NCBI GenBank assembly: GCA_028671895.1
Contig: CM053799.1
Coordinates: forward strand, 50,655,455 to 50,719,454
Length of the DNA stretch: 64,000 nt
DNA from: Oenanthe sinensis
Lineage: Eukaryota; Streptophyta; Magnoliopsida; Apiales; Apiaceae
Direction: 5' to 3'
The notes beneath the pieces were generated by a model, which worked only from the letters and a program-made list of their open reading frames with translations, did not search any database and had not been told where the DNA came from. This document shows positions 11,701 through 23,380 of this stretch, piece by piece. The first letter of the stretch is position 1, and every line of letters starts with the position of its first letter. A program made the position numbers and the translations under genes.

Positions 11701-12462
11701 ATTGATGGCTTGCCTTCCTTTTATCACCAGTTTTAGGGTTGGCTATATGTTTGTGAACAGAAGGGCTTGTAGCCTGGGATAGAGCCTGGGGGTTGTCAGG
11801 CCCACGGCTGTAGAAGACAGGGATTGGTTGAAATGACACTTGATCAAGATCAGCAAGAATAGGTACCTGACTCAGAAGATCATCATCTTTGTCGGCTCCA
11901 GCTTCTGCAACATGTGCATCGGCCATGTCAACATCCACACTTGCTGCTCCCAAATGTCCAGACACTTGATCTCCACCCACGGCTTCGTTACCGCTGCCCT
12001 CAGCTTCTACTGCAGTAAACTGAGAAGCATGCATCCTAGCATACTCATCTTGCAGATCCTGGAAGTACGGAGTCAGGCGCAACTCAAAAAATCTTGACTT
12101 TTGTTGTGTTTCCATGGTGGAGATACTCTTGAGGGTCATATCAAAGCATGCCATCCTTTCAGAGCCTTGAAATACTCATATGTGCTCCTCTGAAAGGACG
12201 TCATCCAGAATCATCTGAAGGAATCTTGGCATCCAGCATTTGACAGGTCCATCTTCCGGATTCCTTGATGCATTCCTTTCCAATGCCCATCTCTCAAGCA
12301 ACTGAATCAATAGATGTTTGCCCACATTCACCTTCTTGTTGTAGGCCACTCCATATAGTATGACTCAATCCAGAACTGGTAGTGAATGAATCTACCAGTT
12401 GCTCGATCAGCAGAGAGATTAACAAAGTTGGTTTTGGGAATTGTGAAATTTGGGTTAGCCAT
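8705..12462 (-). pseudogene. Third ORF of Element B, decayed
   Basis: The likely start is the ATG at 12462 (MANPNFTIPKTNFVNLSADR), since the region downstream of the spacer is where Element E starts its ORF3. A frameshift and stops break 12330-12160. From 12154 one frame runs to 8705, with in-frame stops at 11252-11254 (TGA), 10805-10807 (TAA) and 8981-8983 (TAG). The protein would be over 1,100 residues: a Ser/Pro-rich disordered middle (about 11300-12000), a highly acidic Lys/Glu-rich stretch (about 10200-10650), then a helical C-terminal region ending in a very basic tail. I recognise no domain, signal peptide or membrane segment. It is equivalent by position to the ORF3s of Elements A, C, D and E; the function is unknown. 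Confidence 0.75.
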
Positions 12463-13129
12463 TTTAAAAATTTGTGTGAAAAAAAAAATGTTCTGAAAAG
12501 GTTTTGCAATGAAATTTTTAGAAAACAAGTTCTAAATTTAAACATAAAAAAAACGGACACTATCCCCACTAATTACCCCACGTAATTAGGGACACAATTT
12601 AAAACAAATTAACTGCCCACTAATTGCCACTTAACTCTCCACTGATGATTGACGGTTGAGTTTTCGAAAAGATAAAGTGAACCGCCGTTTATGTTGCAAA
12701 AAAAAACCTTTTTTTTTATTTCGAAGAACACAAAACAGGGCGGTTGAATGCACTTTATGGATTAACCAGTGATACACACAACTATTCCACTCAAGAACAC
12801 AAAATGACTGAGGAACAAGAGAGCACAAAACAAAAAAAACAAACTCACTCGAATGAAAGGAAAACTAAAGAACGATTTGCAAGAACACGAATGACGTTGA
12901 ATAAGAGCAAGAAGTTCAACAGTTTTAAACAAAATTTGGGCAGAGTTTCGTTTTAGTAATTTACGCTTTCAAGTAACAGTTAGTGATTTTTGTTTAAGAA
13001 AATCACAAGAAAACTTATTGTAATGGCAGGGAAGAGAATGTTGTGAATGTATGTACATGCGTGTATATATTGAAGAGTTTAAACTTTTTGAAAGAGAGAG
13101 AGAGTTATGGAAATAATGAACAGTCTATA

Positions 13130-13150
13130 TGATGATATATATATATATAG
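13130..13150 (-). promoter_or_regulatory. TATA-rich stretch upstream of Element B ORF3 (candidate internal promoter)
   Basis: An ATATATATATATA run lies about 40 bases downstream (minus strand) of the CGATCTCGAT array and about 670 bases before the ORF3 ATG. The same order, array then TATA, occurs in the LTR of this element. The call rests on that parallel; simple AT runs are common, so confidence is low. Confidence 0.3.
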
Positions 13151-13189
13151 GCACGCTTAAAAAGAAACTGAAAGGAGAAGTCACATCTC

Positions 13190-13577
13190 GATCTCGAGAT
13201 CCGCATCTCAGTCCACATCTCGATGTCGACCGCTATGTCGATCTCGATTTCAATCTCGATCTACATCTCGATGTTGATCTCAATCTACATCTCGATGTCG
13301 ATCTCAATCTACATCTCGATCTTCATCTCGATGCCGATCTCGATCTACATCTCGATGCCGATCTCGATCTACATCTCGATGCCGATCTCGATCTACATCT
13401 CGATGTCGATCTCGATCTACATCTGGATGCCGATCTCGATATACATCTCGATGTCGATCTCGATCTACATCTCGATGTCGATCTCGATGTAGATAGATCG
13501 AGATTTGCCTTAAACTTTCTGAAGCTATTTTTGCAAGTTGAGCTCGATCTCGATCCATAAACAAATCGAGATTTGCC
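13190..13577 (-). repeat. CATCTCGATG(C/T)CGATCTCGATCTA array in the pol-ORF3 spacer
   Basis: About a dozen units close to ATCTCGATGCCGATCTCGATC are arranged as 18- to 24-base repeats. Two copies of ATCGAGATTTGCCTT (about 13497 and 13564) follow. The same border sequence ends the LTR arrays of this element (about 7623 and 20904), so LTR and spacer share more than the hexamer. Forward translation gives a His-Leu-Asp-Val-like repeat that has no start context or relatives and is not taken as a gene. Confidence 0.9.
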
Positions 13578-13925
13578 TTAGAAAATTTCAATGAAATCAC
13601 ATGAATTAAACATTTATGTAAAATTCGTAAGATTTCACCACAAATTTTCACACCATTTTAGAAACTTACAATTTTGAAATGACAGGGAATTTAGCAAAGA
13701 AATCATGCATTTCAAAATTAAGTCTCGCATTAAATCCCATCACTTCATAAGTCATTAATCATATAGATACACAGATCAGCACAAGATTAATTTCATGAAA
13801 CTTTCTAACTCCTTATGAGATGCAACACATACATTTTTGAAATTAAGTACACATTATTAATTATGAATAGTCATGAATAACAATAATATGTACACAAACT
13901 GAATTATAACAGATAGGTAGCAAAA

Positions 13926-16900
13926 CTAACAGGTGTTAAGCATCCCCAATTCACTAACCAATCTAGAAAATGTTGATTCGTCTAGAGGTTTAGTGAATAT
14001 ATCTGCTATTTGAAGTTCAGTAGACACGAAATGCAACTCTACAGTTCCATTTTCTACATGCTCTCTAATAAAATGATACCTTATATCAATGTGTTTGGTC
14101 CTGGAGTGATCCACAGGGTTGTTGGTCATTGCAATAGCACTTGTGTTGTCACACATGATAGGAATCTTAGATACTTCCACACCGTAGTCCTTGAGTTGGT
14201 TCTTCATCCATAATATCTGGGCCACACAGCTTCCAGCAGCAATGTATTCTTCTTCAGCTGTCGAGGTAGATACTGTGTGTTGTTTCTTGCTTTGCCAAGA
14301 CACCAACCTTCTTCCAAGGAACTGACAGCTTCCTGAAGTACTTTTCCTATCTATTCTACAACCTGCATAATCTGAATCCGAATAGCCAACAAGATTAAAC
14401 CCTGTATCTCTTGGGTACCAAATCCCAAGATTTGATGTTCCCTTGAGATACCTAAAAATACGCTTTACGGCTATGAGATGTGACTCTCTAGGATCCGCTT
14501 GGAACCTTGCACATAAGCATGTAGAGAACATAATATCAGGTCTGCTAGCAGTTAAATACAAAAGTGAGCCGATCATACCTCGATAGCTTGAGATGTCTAC
14601 AGGTTTACTCGCTTTATCCTCGTCAAGCTTCGTGGCTGTTGCCATAGGAGTCTTAGCTTGTGATACATCTTGGAGACCATACTTCTTCAATAGATCATGA
14701 ATGTACTTGGTCTGGCAGATAAATATCCCATCCTTCTTCTGACTAACTTGAATACCCAGAAAGAATGTCAACTCTCCCATCATGCTCATCTCATATCTCG
14801 ATTGCATTAACTTTGCGAATTTAGCACACAGCTTCTCATTTGCAGACCCAAAGATAATGTCATCCACATATACTTGCACCATTATTAGATCATCTTTGCA
14901 TTTCTTGTAGAAAAGTGTCTTGTCGATTACTCCTCTGGTGAAACCACTTTCTAGTAAGAAGTCTGACAGAGTTTTATACCACTTTCGCAGAGATTGCTTA
15001 AGGCCATACACTGATTTGAAGAGTCGATAAACATAATCACAGTGTTTGCTGTCGACAAACCCGGGAGGTTGATCGACATACACTTCTTCATCCAGTTCAC
15101 CGTTTAAGAATGCACTCTTGACATCCATCTGATAGACTTTAAAACCATGATGTGCTGCGAATGCCAATAACATCCTTATGGCCTCTAGCCTTGCTACTGG
15201 TGCGTAGGTTTCATCATAATCAATTCCTTCTCTTTGAGTATAACCCTTAGCAACCAGGCGAGCTTTATTTCGTGTTACAAGTCTGTTTTCATCCAGCTTG
15301 TTTCTGAATACCCATTTTGTTCCAACAACAGATCTATTCTTTGGTCTGGGTACCAGCTTCTACACCTTCTACCTTTCAAACTGATTGAGTTCCTCTTGTA
15401 TAGCAATCACCCAATCAGCGTCATCTAGAGCTTCTTCCACCACTTTAGGTTCCAACTGGGAAAGAAACACTGAGTATAGACATTCATTCTCAGGGGCAAT
15501 TTCAGCTCTAGCTTTTCCTCTAGTAGTCACTCCGGCATCTGGATCACCAATAATTAGCTCAAACGGATGGTCCTTGTTCCAAGTCCGATCCCTAGCAAAA
15601 GTTCTTGATGACTCAGCTTGATCTTGTAAGAGAAGGTGACTTAGTCTAGAAGCACTTCCACTAGCTTCCCTTGAGCTAGTACTAGCTCCCCCTGAGTGAG
15701 CTGCTCCCCCTGAGTGCATACTTACTCCCCCTGAGTTAGTACCAGGTCTAACGGAGGGTGATCCCTCAGCCCTAGTGTTTTGTATTGGCGAAACACTAGA
15801 CTCTTGATTAATTACATTATTTATCGTTGGATCACTATCCTGCACTACAGTCTTAGGAACTGTATCCACTTCATCAATATCCATATTTTCAAATCTTAGG
15901 GAAGTGAGCTCACTGTCTTCTTTTAGTATCGAATGGAGCTTTGAGTCGTCGAATGTGACATTAAGGCTTTCAATCACCTTGCGATCATTAAGCAAAAACA
16001 CCCTGTACGTTGCTACTGCTTCAAGAGAATATCCAATGAAAACCCCTTCATCTGCTTTGGCATCAAACTTTCCAAGTTGTGCATTGTCTCTTAACACAAA
16101 GCATTTGGCACCAAACACGTGAAAGTACTTGATACATGGTTTTCGTCTATTCATCAGATAATACGGCGTTTCATTATAGTCTTTTGTAATCAGGGTTCTG
16201 TTCTGTGTATAACAAGCCGCGCTAACTACTTCAGCCCAAAAATACAAAGGAAGTCTTGACTCATACAACATAGTCCTAGCTGCTTCAACCAGTGTCCTAT
16301 TCTTCCTTTCTACCACCCCATTCTGCTGCGGTGTTCTAGGTGCTGAATACTGTCGTCTGATCCCTTTAGATATGCAGAAATCCATTAACATTGAGTTCTT
16401 GAATTATGTCCCGTTGTCGGATTGGATAGTCTTCACAGTCAGACTTGCTACGTTTTCAATTACCAGTACATGCCTAATGATCTCATGTGGCACTTCATCT
16501 TTCGATGTCACAAACTTCACCCATGTGTATTTGGAAAAGTCATCGACAATCACCAGTGCATATCTTTTCCTTGACATTGACATAACATTAACGGGTCCAA
16601 ACAAATCCATGTGAAGTAGTTGTAGGGGCTCGGTAATGCTATTCACTTGCTTATCCTTATGCGAGGCTCTTTTTGATTTTCCCATCACACATGCTTCGCA
16701 GAGTCCATCTGGAGTGAACTCCATCTGCGGCAGCCCTCTCACCAGTTCTCTCCTTACGAGATTATTCATTGCTTTAAAGTTCAGGTGAGATAATCTTTTA
16801 TGCCATAGCCAACTTTCATCAGCAGAAGCCTTGCTGTAGAAACGCGTGACTTCAGGCTGATCAGCAGAATTCATGTCGGCTATGGACAAATTTGACTTCC

Positions 16901-17270
16901 TTACTCCTTTGAGAGCAAGGCTTCCAACCTTTTTGCTTTGAATCGAACATTCATGCTTCCCAAAGTTGACGTCGAATTCCTTGTCGGTGAACTGACTAAC
17001 GCTGAGAAGATTATGTCGCAATCCTTCCACAAAAGACACGTCCTCAATGATAACATTTCCACAAATAATCTTGCCATATCCCCGGGTGTAACCTTTGCTG
17101 TTATCTCCAAAAGTAACCACGGAGCCGGCTCTCAACACCAAATCTGTTAGCAGGGACTTATTGCCGGTCATATGCCTTGATGCTCCACTGTCCAGCACCC
17201 ATATGACTTTATTCATTTCCTGTTCACTGCCCTGCAAATCCAGAAAGGTTATGCGTTCTTCGGAACCCAA
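13926..17270 (-). pseudogene. Pol polyprotein of Element B (protease, integrase, RT, RNase H), with stops
   Basis: Domains in order on the minus strand: aspartic protease DSGASRHMTG (about 17175), GAG-pre-integrase WHKRLSHLNFKAM, integrase zinc site (H..H..C..C, to about 16670), first catalytic Asp in HMDLFGPV, second in SDNGT (about 16405), Glu in NGVVERKNRT, RT with YQMDVKSAFLNG and YVDDIIFGS, RNase H with YSDSDYAG and IADIFTKPLDES. The whole of pol is in one frame. A TAA directly after SDNGT (16404) and two TAGs near 15369 break it; the first of these follows FER. The RT also shows QSLRKWY where relatives have QAPRAWY. It reads -1 relative to gag, with which it overlaps at 17249-17270. It is incapable of full translation. 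Confidence 0.9.
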
Positions 17271-19739
17271 TGATGTTTGGGCCCGGCATCAATAATTTTC
17301 TTTTTCTTTTCAGATACAGAAGGCTTTGCCTTGTTGCCATCAGGGGCATTCATCTTGACTTTGTCTTTTCCCTTGTCACCCTTGACTGGTTTGTCAGGTT
17401 TGGGAGTAGACGGGTCACTCCTAACTTTAGGAGGACTTGAAGTCTTAGCCTTTGACCCAGCATGCTTTTTCTTACCACTACTAAATGTATTTTCAACAGA
17501 TGCACTAGCAGTATTCATCAAATTAAAATAAGCATGCATGATGTTTACAGCACATGGCATACAATTAGGATTATTGCATTTGGCATGACTTGCATACATG
17601 TTAGGCAAAGCAGTAGTTGCAGGCATGGTATTACAACCAACAGATTTTTCTTCCTCTACATATAACGGGCAATAGTAAGACAAATGATCAGTTTGGTTAC
17701 AGATATAGCATGCTTTCCTAGCTCGTGTAGATGTAGATACAGAAATAGGTTCAGTTTTAACTGCCTTTACAGGTGCTTTCATTTGGTCTGACCCTACTAC
17801 CCATTGTTTATATGACACCGTCTTAGCCTCCTTGGTTCCTACACCCCTCTTAGCATAAGCAATCTTACTCGCTCTCTTAGAAGTTGTAGGTTCTACTACT
17901 TTTTCTTCTGACTCTTCTTCCATTTTAATCTCATGTTCAATTTTAACAGCAACAGGATATATAGTTCTAGGCTCAAACTGCTTAAAGATAGGTTTTCTAA
18001 CATCTATTAGAATCTCAGGCACATCTTCTTTGACTAACACTGGCTCTAACACCTCAGCAGCCCTATTTTTCTTTTTCTGTGTGTAGTCAAGTCCTACGAA
18101 AACTTTATTAGCTGCTTCTTTAAAAGACTGACATGTTATTTTAAGCTCACCTAATTCAATTTTAAGTTCTTCGTTAAGGTCTTCCCTAATCTTAAGCTTG
18201 TGTTCTAAAACATCTACCTGATTCATTAACTGCCTTTCCGTACTTTTTCCTGATTCTAATTCCTCTACCCTGGCCTCAAGAAGCCTATTTTTAAGGGAGA
18301 GTTTAGCATTTTCATCATTTACAGCTATTAGATTCAGTTGAAGATTGTACATGTCTTTAGTCATGGCAGCTAATTCATTTTGGTACTCAGAAATAGACAT
18401 TTCATTTACGGTTAGAATTGGTACCTCTGATTGGTCTGAAGATTTTGCCATTAAAGCAAAGTTGCATAGCTCCTGATCTTCATCTTCATCAGACTCGTCC
18501 CAACCCTTCCCTTCAGTCACAACATACGCCCGGCTTCCCTTCTGTTGCTTGCTAACCAAGGCATCATATTTCTTTTTCAGATCAGCATAGGATTCCTTGG
18601 GATGAACGTACTTGGGCTTCTTGCACTCTGTTGCAAAGTGCCCCAATTCATTGCAGTTGTAGCATCTGAACTTGTTCTTGTCTACCAGGTTAGGTCTGGC
18701 CACTACCAGATGTGCTACCTCGACTGCTGTAACTTCCTCGACCACTTACACTACTGCCTCTGTTGCTGCTGCTGCCTTTTCGGCTGAAAGAACTACCAAA
18801 TCGTCCTTTACTTCTTCTTGACTTCCTGAAGCTGATATGAGCAAATTCTCGAGCAATACAAGCATATGACTTGTCTTCTAATTTGTCCAGCTCTTCAAGG
18901 GTATAGTATTCATCCTCACTTTCTTCGGATGGATCTTCAATGTCTAATACCACCCTTTCAGGATTAGCAGTTTTCAATGAGACAACTGCAAGTGCCTTTA
19001 CAACAGACTCTTCAGCTACAAGTCCAGACTCACTTACCGCTTTGTGTTCTCCACTATCGTAGGATCTTCTTTTGTCATTTTGTTCCTGCTCCAGCTCGTA
19101 GGTCTTTAAAACACCATACAGCTTTTCGAGAGAAGTATTTTTCAAGTCTCTTGACTCTCGAATGGCAGTGATCCTGTGTTCCAGAGAAACTTCCTCGGAT
19201 AGGATAGACTTGATATTTGAATCTGCCAGAGGATAGACTTTATCTCTTATACTCAGCTCGATAAGCAATTTACTGTAACGTTTATAAACATCCGCTACAC
19301 TTTCTCCTCGTTCGCATCTGAACGATTCATATTCAGATATCAGAATGCGCTTGTGATTATCTCTAACTTCCTCGGTCCCCTCCATCACTACAGCCAGTTT
19401 ATCCCACATGGCTTTAGCTGTTTTTAATCCCTTTATCTGAACATAGTACTCTGAGTTTAGGGATTCAATTATGACGTTGCGTAACGACGCATCCATACCA
19501 ACTAATTCTTTATCTGCGTCTGAAAACTCCATTTCCTCTTTAGGAACAGACCGGGATGGTATTAGTATCCCTCCTTCCATTCGCTCTGGCTCAATTTTCA
19601 TGGGTATGTATGGACCGTTCTCCAGTATTCTCAAGTATACCTTGTTTATTGATTCAAGGTAGGCTTTCATCCTTCCGGTCCATTCGTCATAATGTTGTGC
19701 ATCAAACGGAGGTATCTTAAATCTGTGTGCGGTGGCCAT
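17249..19739 (-). pseudogene. Gag of Element B, frameshifted
   Basis: The start ATG at 19739 (MATAHRFKIPPFDAQHYDEW) opens 349 residues with the UBN2/DUF4219-type copia gag region, including W..M and TAKAMWDKL blocks. The frame ends at 18690 in a Ser/Gly/Arg-rich stretch, and coding continues in another frame from 18745 to 17249. That second part has a CCHC zinc knuckle CYNCNELGHFATEC (about 18665), a coiled-coil-like segment (about 18200-18400), a second CX2CX4HX4C-like site, CYICNQTDHLSYYC (about 17700), and a basic tail ending HHWVPKNA. The gag capsid packages the RNA. The 18690-18745 frameshift is a break, while the -1 overlap with pol is normal for these elements. Confidence 0.88.
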
Positions 19740-20222
19740 TTTAATAAAGTTTAAAATTAAGATAATAAACTTTTCAAATTACAATAAATTGTATTTACTT
19801 GAAAAATTGATTATCTCACTTTAAATATCTAACACTTAATGTCCAATGAGTTTTGCACTTAAGATTCAAGCAAGTTAGTTCTAATAACAGGAACAGTAGT
19901 AGGGTCCACTAGTTTTTCAAGTCCAAACAAAAAGTTGTCTACTTCCTAGTTGACAGAAGTTCGAATATGTCCTTTTTGTTCAGTCAACCAGTTGATTCAA
20001 GTTTTGACCACAAGAAAACCCACAAAGCTCTAAAGTATAATGTTTTGGAATGTTGTACAAATATTCCTTACACTATGACTCAGAACCTTTTAGATCTATG
20101 AACTTTTCAAGAAGAAACAAACAAAAGCTTTCGGCACAAACTTCAAGAAAAATTGGATCTGGGATTTTTCAAGAACCAACTCAAACAACACAGTAGGATC
20201 TCTGTTAGATGTGTTTAACAGG

Positions 20223-20234
20223 TGCTCTGATACC
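20223..20234 (-). other. Primer binding site of Element B (tRNA-Met)
   Basis: The minus strand reads TGGTATCAGAGC three bases inside the LTR end. It is complementary to the 3' end of initiator tRNA-Met, the normal primer of plant copia elements. The non-coding leader 19740-20222 between PBS and gag start holds nothing else that I can name. Confidence 0.92.
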
Positions 20235-20544
20235 AATTGTTAGGTCCAAAGTGTTGTAGAGGGGGGGTGAATACAACTTTTAATAATAAAGAGAGAATAT
20301 ATAAATATGCAGGTAATAAATGATGACACAGAATTTCAAGAATATATCTTTATATTCATTGAAGGATTTGCTATAACATTCATAAAAGCACCATGATCAG
20401 TTGAACAATAAATACAGCAATTAAAGCTAGATTCAACTGACTCTCTCTCTCTTACTATTGTTTTTCAGTAAATGCTCTCTCTTGAAGATATATATGAAAA
20501 ATACAGAGATGAAAAGTCCTTTTTACAATTAAAACAAAGCGCTG

Positions 20545-20552
20545 CTTTTATA
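20545..20552 (-). promoter_or_regulatory. TATA box of the Element B 5' LTR
   Basis: TATAAAAG on the minus strand, about 140 bases downstream of the CTCGAT array and upstream of the C-run region. The identical box is at 7251-7258 in the 3' LTR. It is the likely core promoter of the genomic RNA. Confidence 0.6.
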
Positions 20553-20690
20553 ATGTCTTGTAGTCTTGATCTTGTCCTTTTTGTGTTCGTGGGCCAATCA
20601 GGACTCGTTAACAAAAAGTACTTTCCCAACCACTCTGGATCAACCGTTCACAATAAGCCACTTGTCCCTTGAACATTAAATGCTACATAT

Positions 20691-20990
20691 CGACCAGCAT
20701 CTCGATCTTGGCCTGAACCCATCTCGATCTCGATCTGTGAGAACCTCAATCTCGATCTCGATCTGTGAGAATCTCGATCTTGATCTCGATCTGTGAGAAC
20801 CTTAATCTCGATCTCGATCTCGATCTGTGAGAATCTCGAACTTGATCTCGATCTCGATCTCGATCTCGATCTGTGGAAATCTTGATCTCGATCTCGATCT
20901 GCCGGATCGAGATTTGCCTTTGGCAAATATTTTATCTTTAATAATCAATCTCGATCCGCATCTCGATCTGCTTGAGGATCGACATTTGCC
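20691..20990 (-). repeat. CTCGAT array in the 5' LTR of Element B
   Basis: Same hexamer array as at 7397-7708 but shorter by several units. It has the same GATCGAGATTTGCC and GATCGACATTTGCC borders. Confidence 0.9.
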
Positions 20991-21543
20991 TTGACAAATA
21001 TGTACTCATCGAATGTTGACTTTCTTTAGTGACTAATTGTGGATTAACCTTTATGACCAAGTTTCCCTAGCTTCTTCAATTTCTTTTCCTCACTCAATTC
21101 AAATGAGATCTTCTATTACTGACCTGAACTTGCCTCCAATGTCCTGACACTTGATGCAATGGTCTGGTTCCTAAGTGACTAGTCTTGAAGGGGTTCTTGC
21201 TTCTGAATGTCAGCTCTCATTTGTTGATTAGCCTTTACATTATCCAGTTGTTGAGATACATCACATGAAATCACTTTGGTCTTCTTGATACTTCTTTGAC
21301 ATAATTTGATTCTTCATTAGATAAGTTAGGGCATGAGCAATACTGAGATTGAACTTCTCCTCACTTAGGCATTTTTGATTAACCAAATTAGTTACTTGTA
21401 GTTACCAAGTATCATCACCATTTATTCAGTTGATTGATTCCATGTGCTTCTTCAGTGTTTCTTGTTTTGCTGTTGTTTTATCTTTTAACTAGTTGAGTTA
21501 CACAGTAATTAAGTGTTACAAGTTAGTACACATATGCCTTTCA

Positions 21544-22514
21544 CATGTGCTGCCGTGTCATGTGTGGGGCCCACGTGTGGGACCCACATTTTGCTGACAT
21601 GACACTGTTGATGTGGCAAGAAAGCATTGCATTTGGTCCTTCAGTGTTGCATTTGCACTTGGTGTTGCATTTGAGTTAGTAGTACAAGTCAAATTGATAG
21701 TTGACTACAAAATGTACCATCTAAAATAATTTTGTATTTTTTAAAATTTTGGGAATATCACTATATTAGATATATATTAACATCCGTACGGTTGGATCGT
21801 CGATAAGTATTTCTAAAAAAATAGAGACAACAATCTGGGATAAAGTACTAGTTAGTAATACAAGTCAAATTAATAATTGACTACAAAATATACCATCTAA
21901 AATAATTTTTTATTTTTTAAAATTTTGGGAATATCACTATATTAGATATATATTAACATCCGTACGGTTGGATCGTCGATAAGTATTTCTAAAAAAATAG
22001 AGACAACAATCTGGGATAAAGTACTAGTTAGTAGTACAAGTCAAATCAATAGTCGACTATAAATTTTACAATCTAAATTAATTTTTTATTTTTTAAAATT
22101 TTAGGAATATCACTATATTAGATATATATTAACATCCGTACGGTTAGATCGTCAATAAGTATTTCTAAAAAAATAGAGACAACAATCTGACGTGCACTGC
22201 TGACATGGATGTTGGGGCCCAGTTGCTGACATGGCAGTTGTGGGTCCCACCTTTTGACCCCATTTAATCAGTTTTTTTAAAAACTAATACAACGCAATCT
22301 ACTGTTACATTTGGCCAATAAAGCGTTGCATTAGGGCCTTAATGCAACACTTTTTCTACTGTTACATTTGAAAACTAAAGCGTTGCATTAGATAGCAAAT
22401 GCAGCGCTCGCAGATGCAGTGGCAAAATCGCGTTGCATTAGGCCTAATGCAACGTAAAATGGGTCAAAATGTAACAGAATGACAGTGTTGCATCAGGCCA
22501 TCTATGGCGTAGTG
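21544..22514 (+). mobile_element. CACTA-II: right end of a second CACTA transposon
   Basis: The sequence ends GGCGTAGTG at 22514, the reverse complement of a CACTACGCC terminal repeat. It is preceded by many subterminal words GCGTTGCATTAG and AATGCAAC in both orientations (about 21630-22500). Element B interrupts it at 21543/21544, and its left part is not in the window. Two GC-richer blocks around TGTGGGTCCCAC flank a 176-bp tandem array. The bases AGC follow the end and could be the 3-bp target duplication, which cannot be checked without the other end. Confidence 0.7.
21675..22190 (+). repeat. 176-bp tandem repeat, about 2.9 copies, inside CACTA-II
   Basis: Units start at 21675, 21851 and 22027 (GTTAGTA), so the period is exactly 176. 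Each contains the conserved piece ACATCCGTACGGTTGGATCG and an A-run followed by TAGAGACAACAATCTG. Copies differ by a few substitutions. There is no coding potential. Confidence 0.93.
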
Positions 22515-22658
22515 AGCTGTCAGTCTTCTGATTCGCTAAGAATCACAAAATTGTCGAATCTGGAGACGCAGAGAGTGATTCAATAGGAGGCATTGCTGGG
22601 AATTCATTTGTAAAACATGTAGTCTCCATAAACATTGAACCTGAGAAAAAGGTGGAAG

Positions 22659-23039
22659 CTAAGGAATTAGCTCCCCTGCAACAATGGCAGCCCTAGAGTT
22701 CAGCATCATGCTAGGAGGATTGTCGGCCTCATCCTCTTCAAAAGATTCAACACCTCCCATTGTACCAAGAAGTGAATCAAGTACCAAGAAAGCGATACTT
22801 TCTGCCTGCTCCTCTTCATTTCCAAAACGCTTCGCAGCACTCACAATATGTTTCAATTTATCCATGCTTTCAGGCTTCCCCATTATATTAAAATCTATTA
22901 AATGCAAGAGCTCTGGAGACACATTTGGCACATCATGCTTTGACTTGGCACAACTTGAGCTCTGGAGAACTTGATGGAGAATTAAACCATGACTCAACTC
23001 TCTCAAATGAATATTCAGATGCTTCATAATGACCACCAA
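22659..23039 (-). pseudogene. Fragment of a conserved plant protein, possibly HEAT-repeat SWEETIE/HEATR5-like
   Basis: A 126-residue open frame on the minus strand has a well-conserved look: MGKPESMDKLKHIVSAAKRF, then EQAESIAFLVLDSLLGTMGG, then an acidic patch and MLNSRAAIVAGELIP. It seems helical, as in HEAT-repeat proteins, and I associate the AAIVAGELIP block with large plant HEAT proteins of the SWEETIE type, but from memory only. The frame stops abruptly after ELIP and its N-terminal part looks non-homologous. It lies just outside CACTA-II and beside unrelated gene pieces, so it is probably a fragment rather than a small gene. Confidence 0.4.
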
Positions 23040-23380
23040 ATGATTGTCTCATATTACCCAAACTCCAAAACTTATTCAAATCCTCATGATCTCCCTCAGA
23101 TTGTCTCCTGGTTATCCTGCTGCTTGGTCAATTCGCAGCTAACAACTGGAGATTTTAACACTTTATCTGCAGTTCCTGTGACAACACAGATAAACCAAAG
23201 TGGTCGGGCACAAATTATGAGCAATTTACAATTCCAGTGGCATGGCAAAGCCTATTGCTGGATTTAGAAATGTGTAATGAATCTGTGTGGTTTTCCCAAC
23301 AAATGATTCAATGTGATTATATACATACTAATTTATTTAAGATTTCTTGTTTCTCCATTGCATTCTTATCAGGTTCCAGG

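Larger units (their letters stand above)
12463..13925 (-). other. Pol to ORF3 spacer of Element B
   Basis: About 1.46 kb separates the pol stop from the ORF3 start. It carries the CGATCTCGAT array (13190-13577), an AT dinucleotide run with TATA-like sequence (13130-13150), and purine- or pyrimidine-rich stretches. I see no supported gene; the forward ORF here (13129-13560) is only the translated repeat. Confidence 0.7.
7005..21543 (-). mobile_element. Element B: SIRE-like Ty1/copia retrotransposon, decayed
   Basis: Minus strand, right to left: 5' LTR (21543-20238), PBS, gag, pol, a spacer with a CGATCTCGAT array, third ORF, PPT, and a 3' LTR (8238-7005) whose last 61 bases are cut off by CACTA-I. 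The two LTRs align along about 1.23 kb. I count about a dozen substitutions plus length changes in the CTCGAT array and one indel of about 23 bases, so this is a moderately old insertion. Gag, pol and ORF3 all carry stops or frameshifts. Its right flank is CACTA-II sequence, so B inserted into CACTA-II and CACTA-I later inserted into B. Confidence 0.9.
20238..21543 (-). repeat. 5' LTR of Element B
   Basis: 1306 bases. On the minus strand it begins TGAAAGGC and ends CCTAACA, next to the PBS. It contains the CTCGAT array (20691-20990), a TATA box (20545-20552), and a C-run, CCCCCCC, close to its 3' end. The CTCTAC next to the C-run is shared by the other LTRs here in variant form. A roughly 40-base block around AACCAGACCATTGCATC (21145-21182) recurs in LTRs of Element D and the solo LTR. 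Confidence 0.92.

Noticed and set aside
13129..13560. Forward ORF with a His-Leu-Asp-Val-type repeat protein (143 codons) and its overlapping frames
   Set aside because: It is the translation of the CGATCTCGAT array in the Element B spacer. Several frames are open for the same reason and there is no start context or partner gene.
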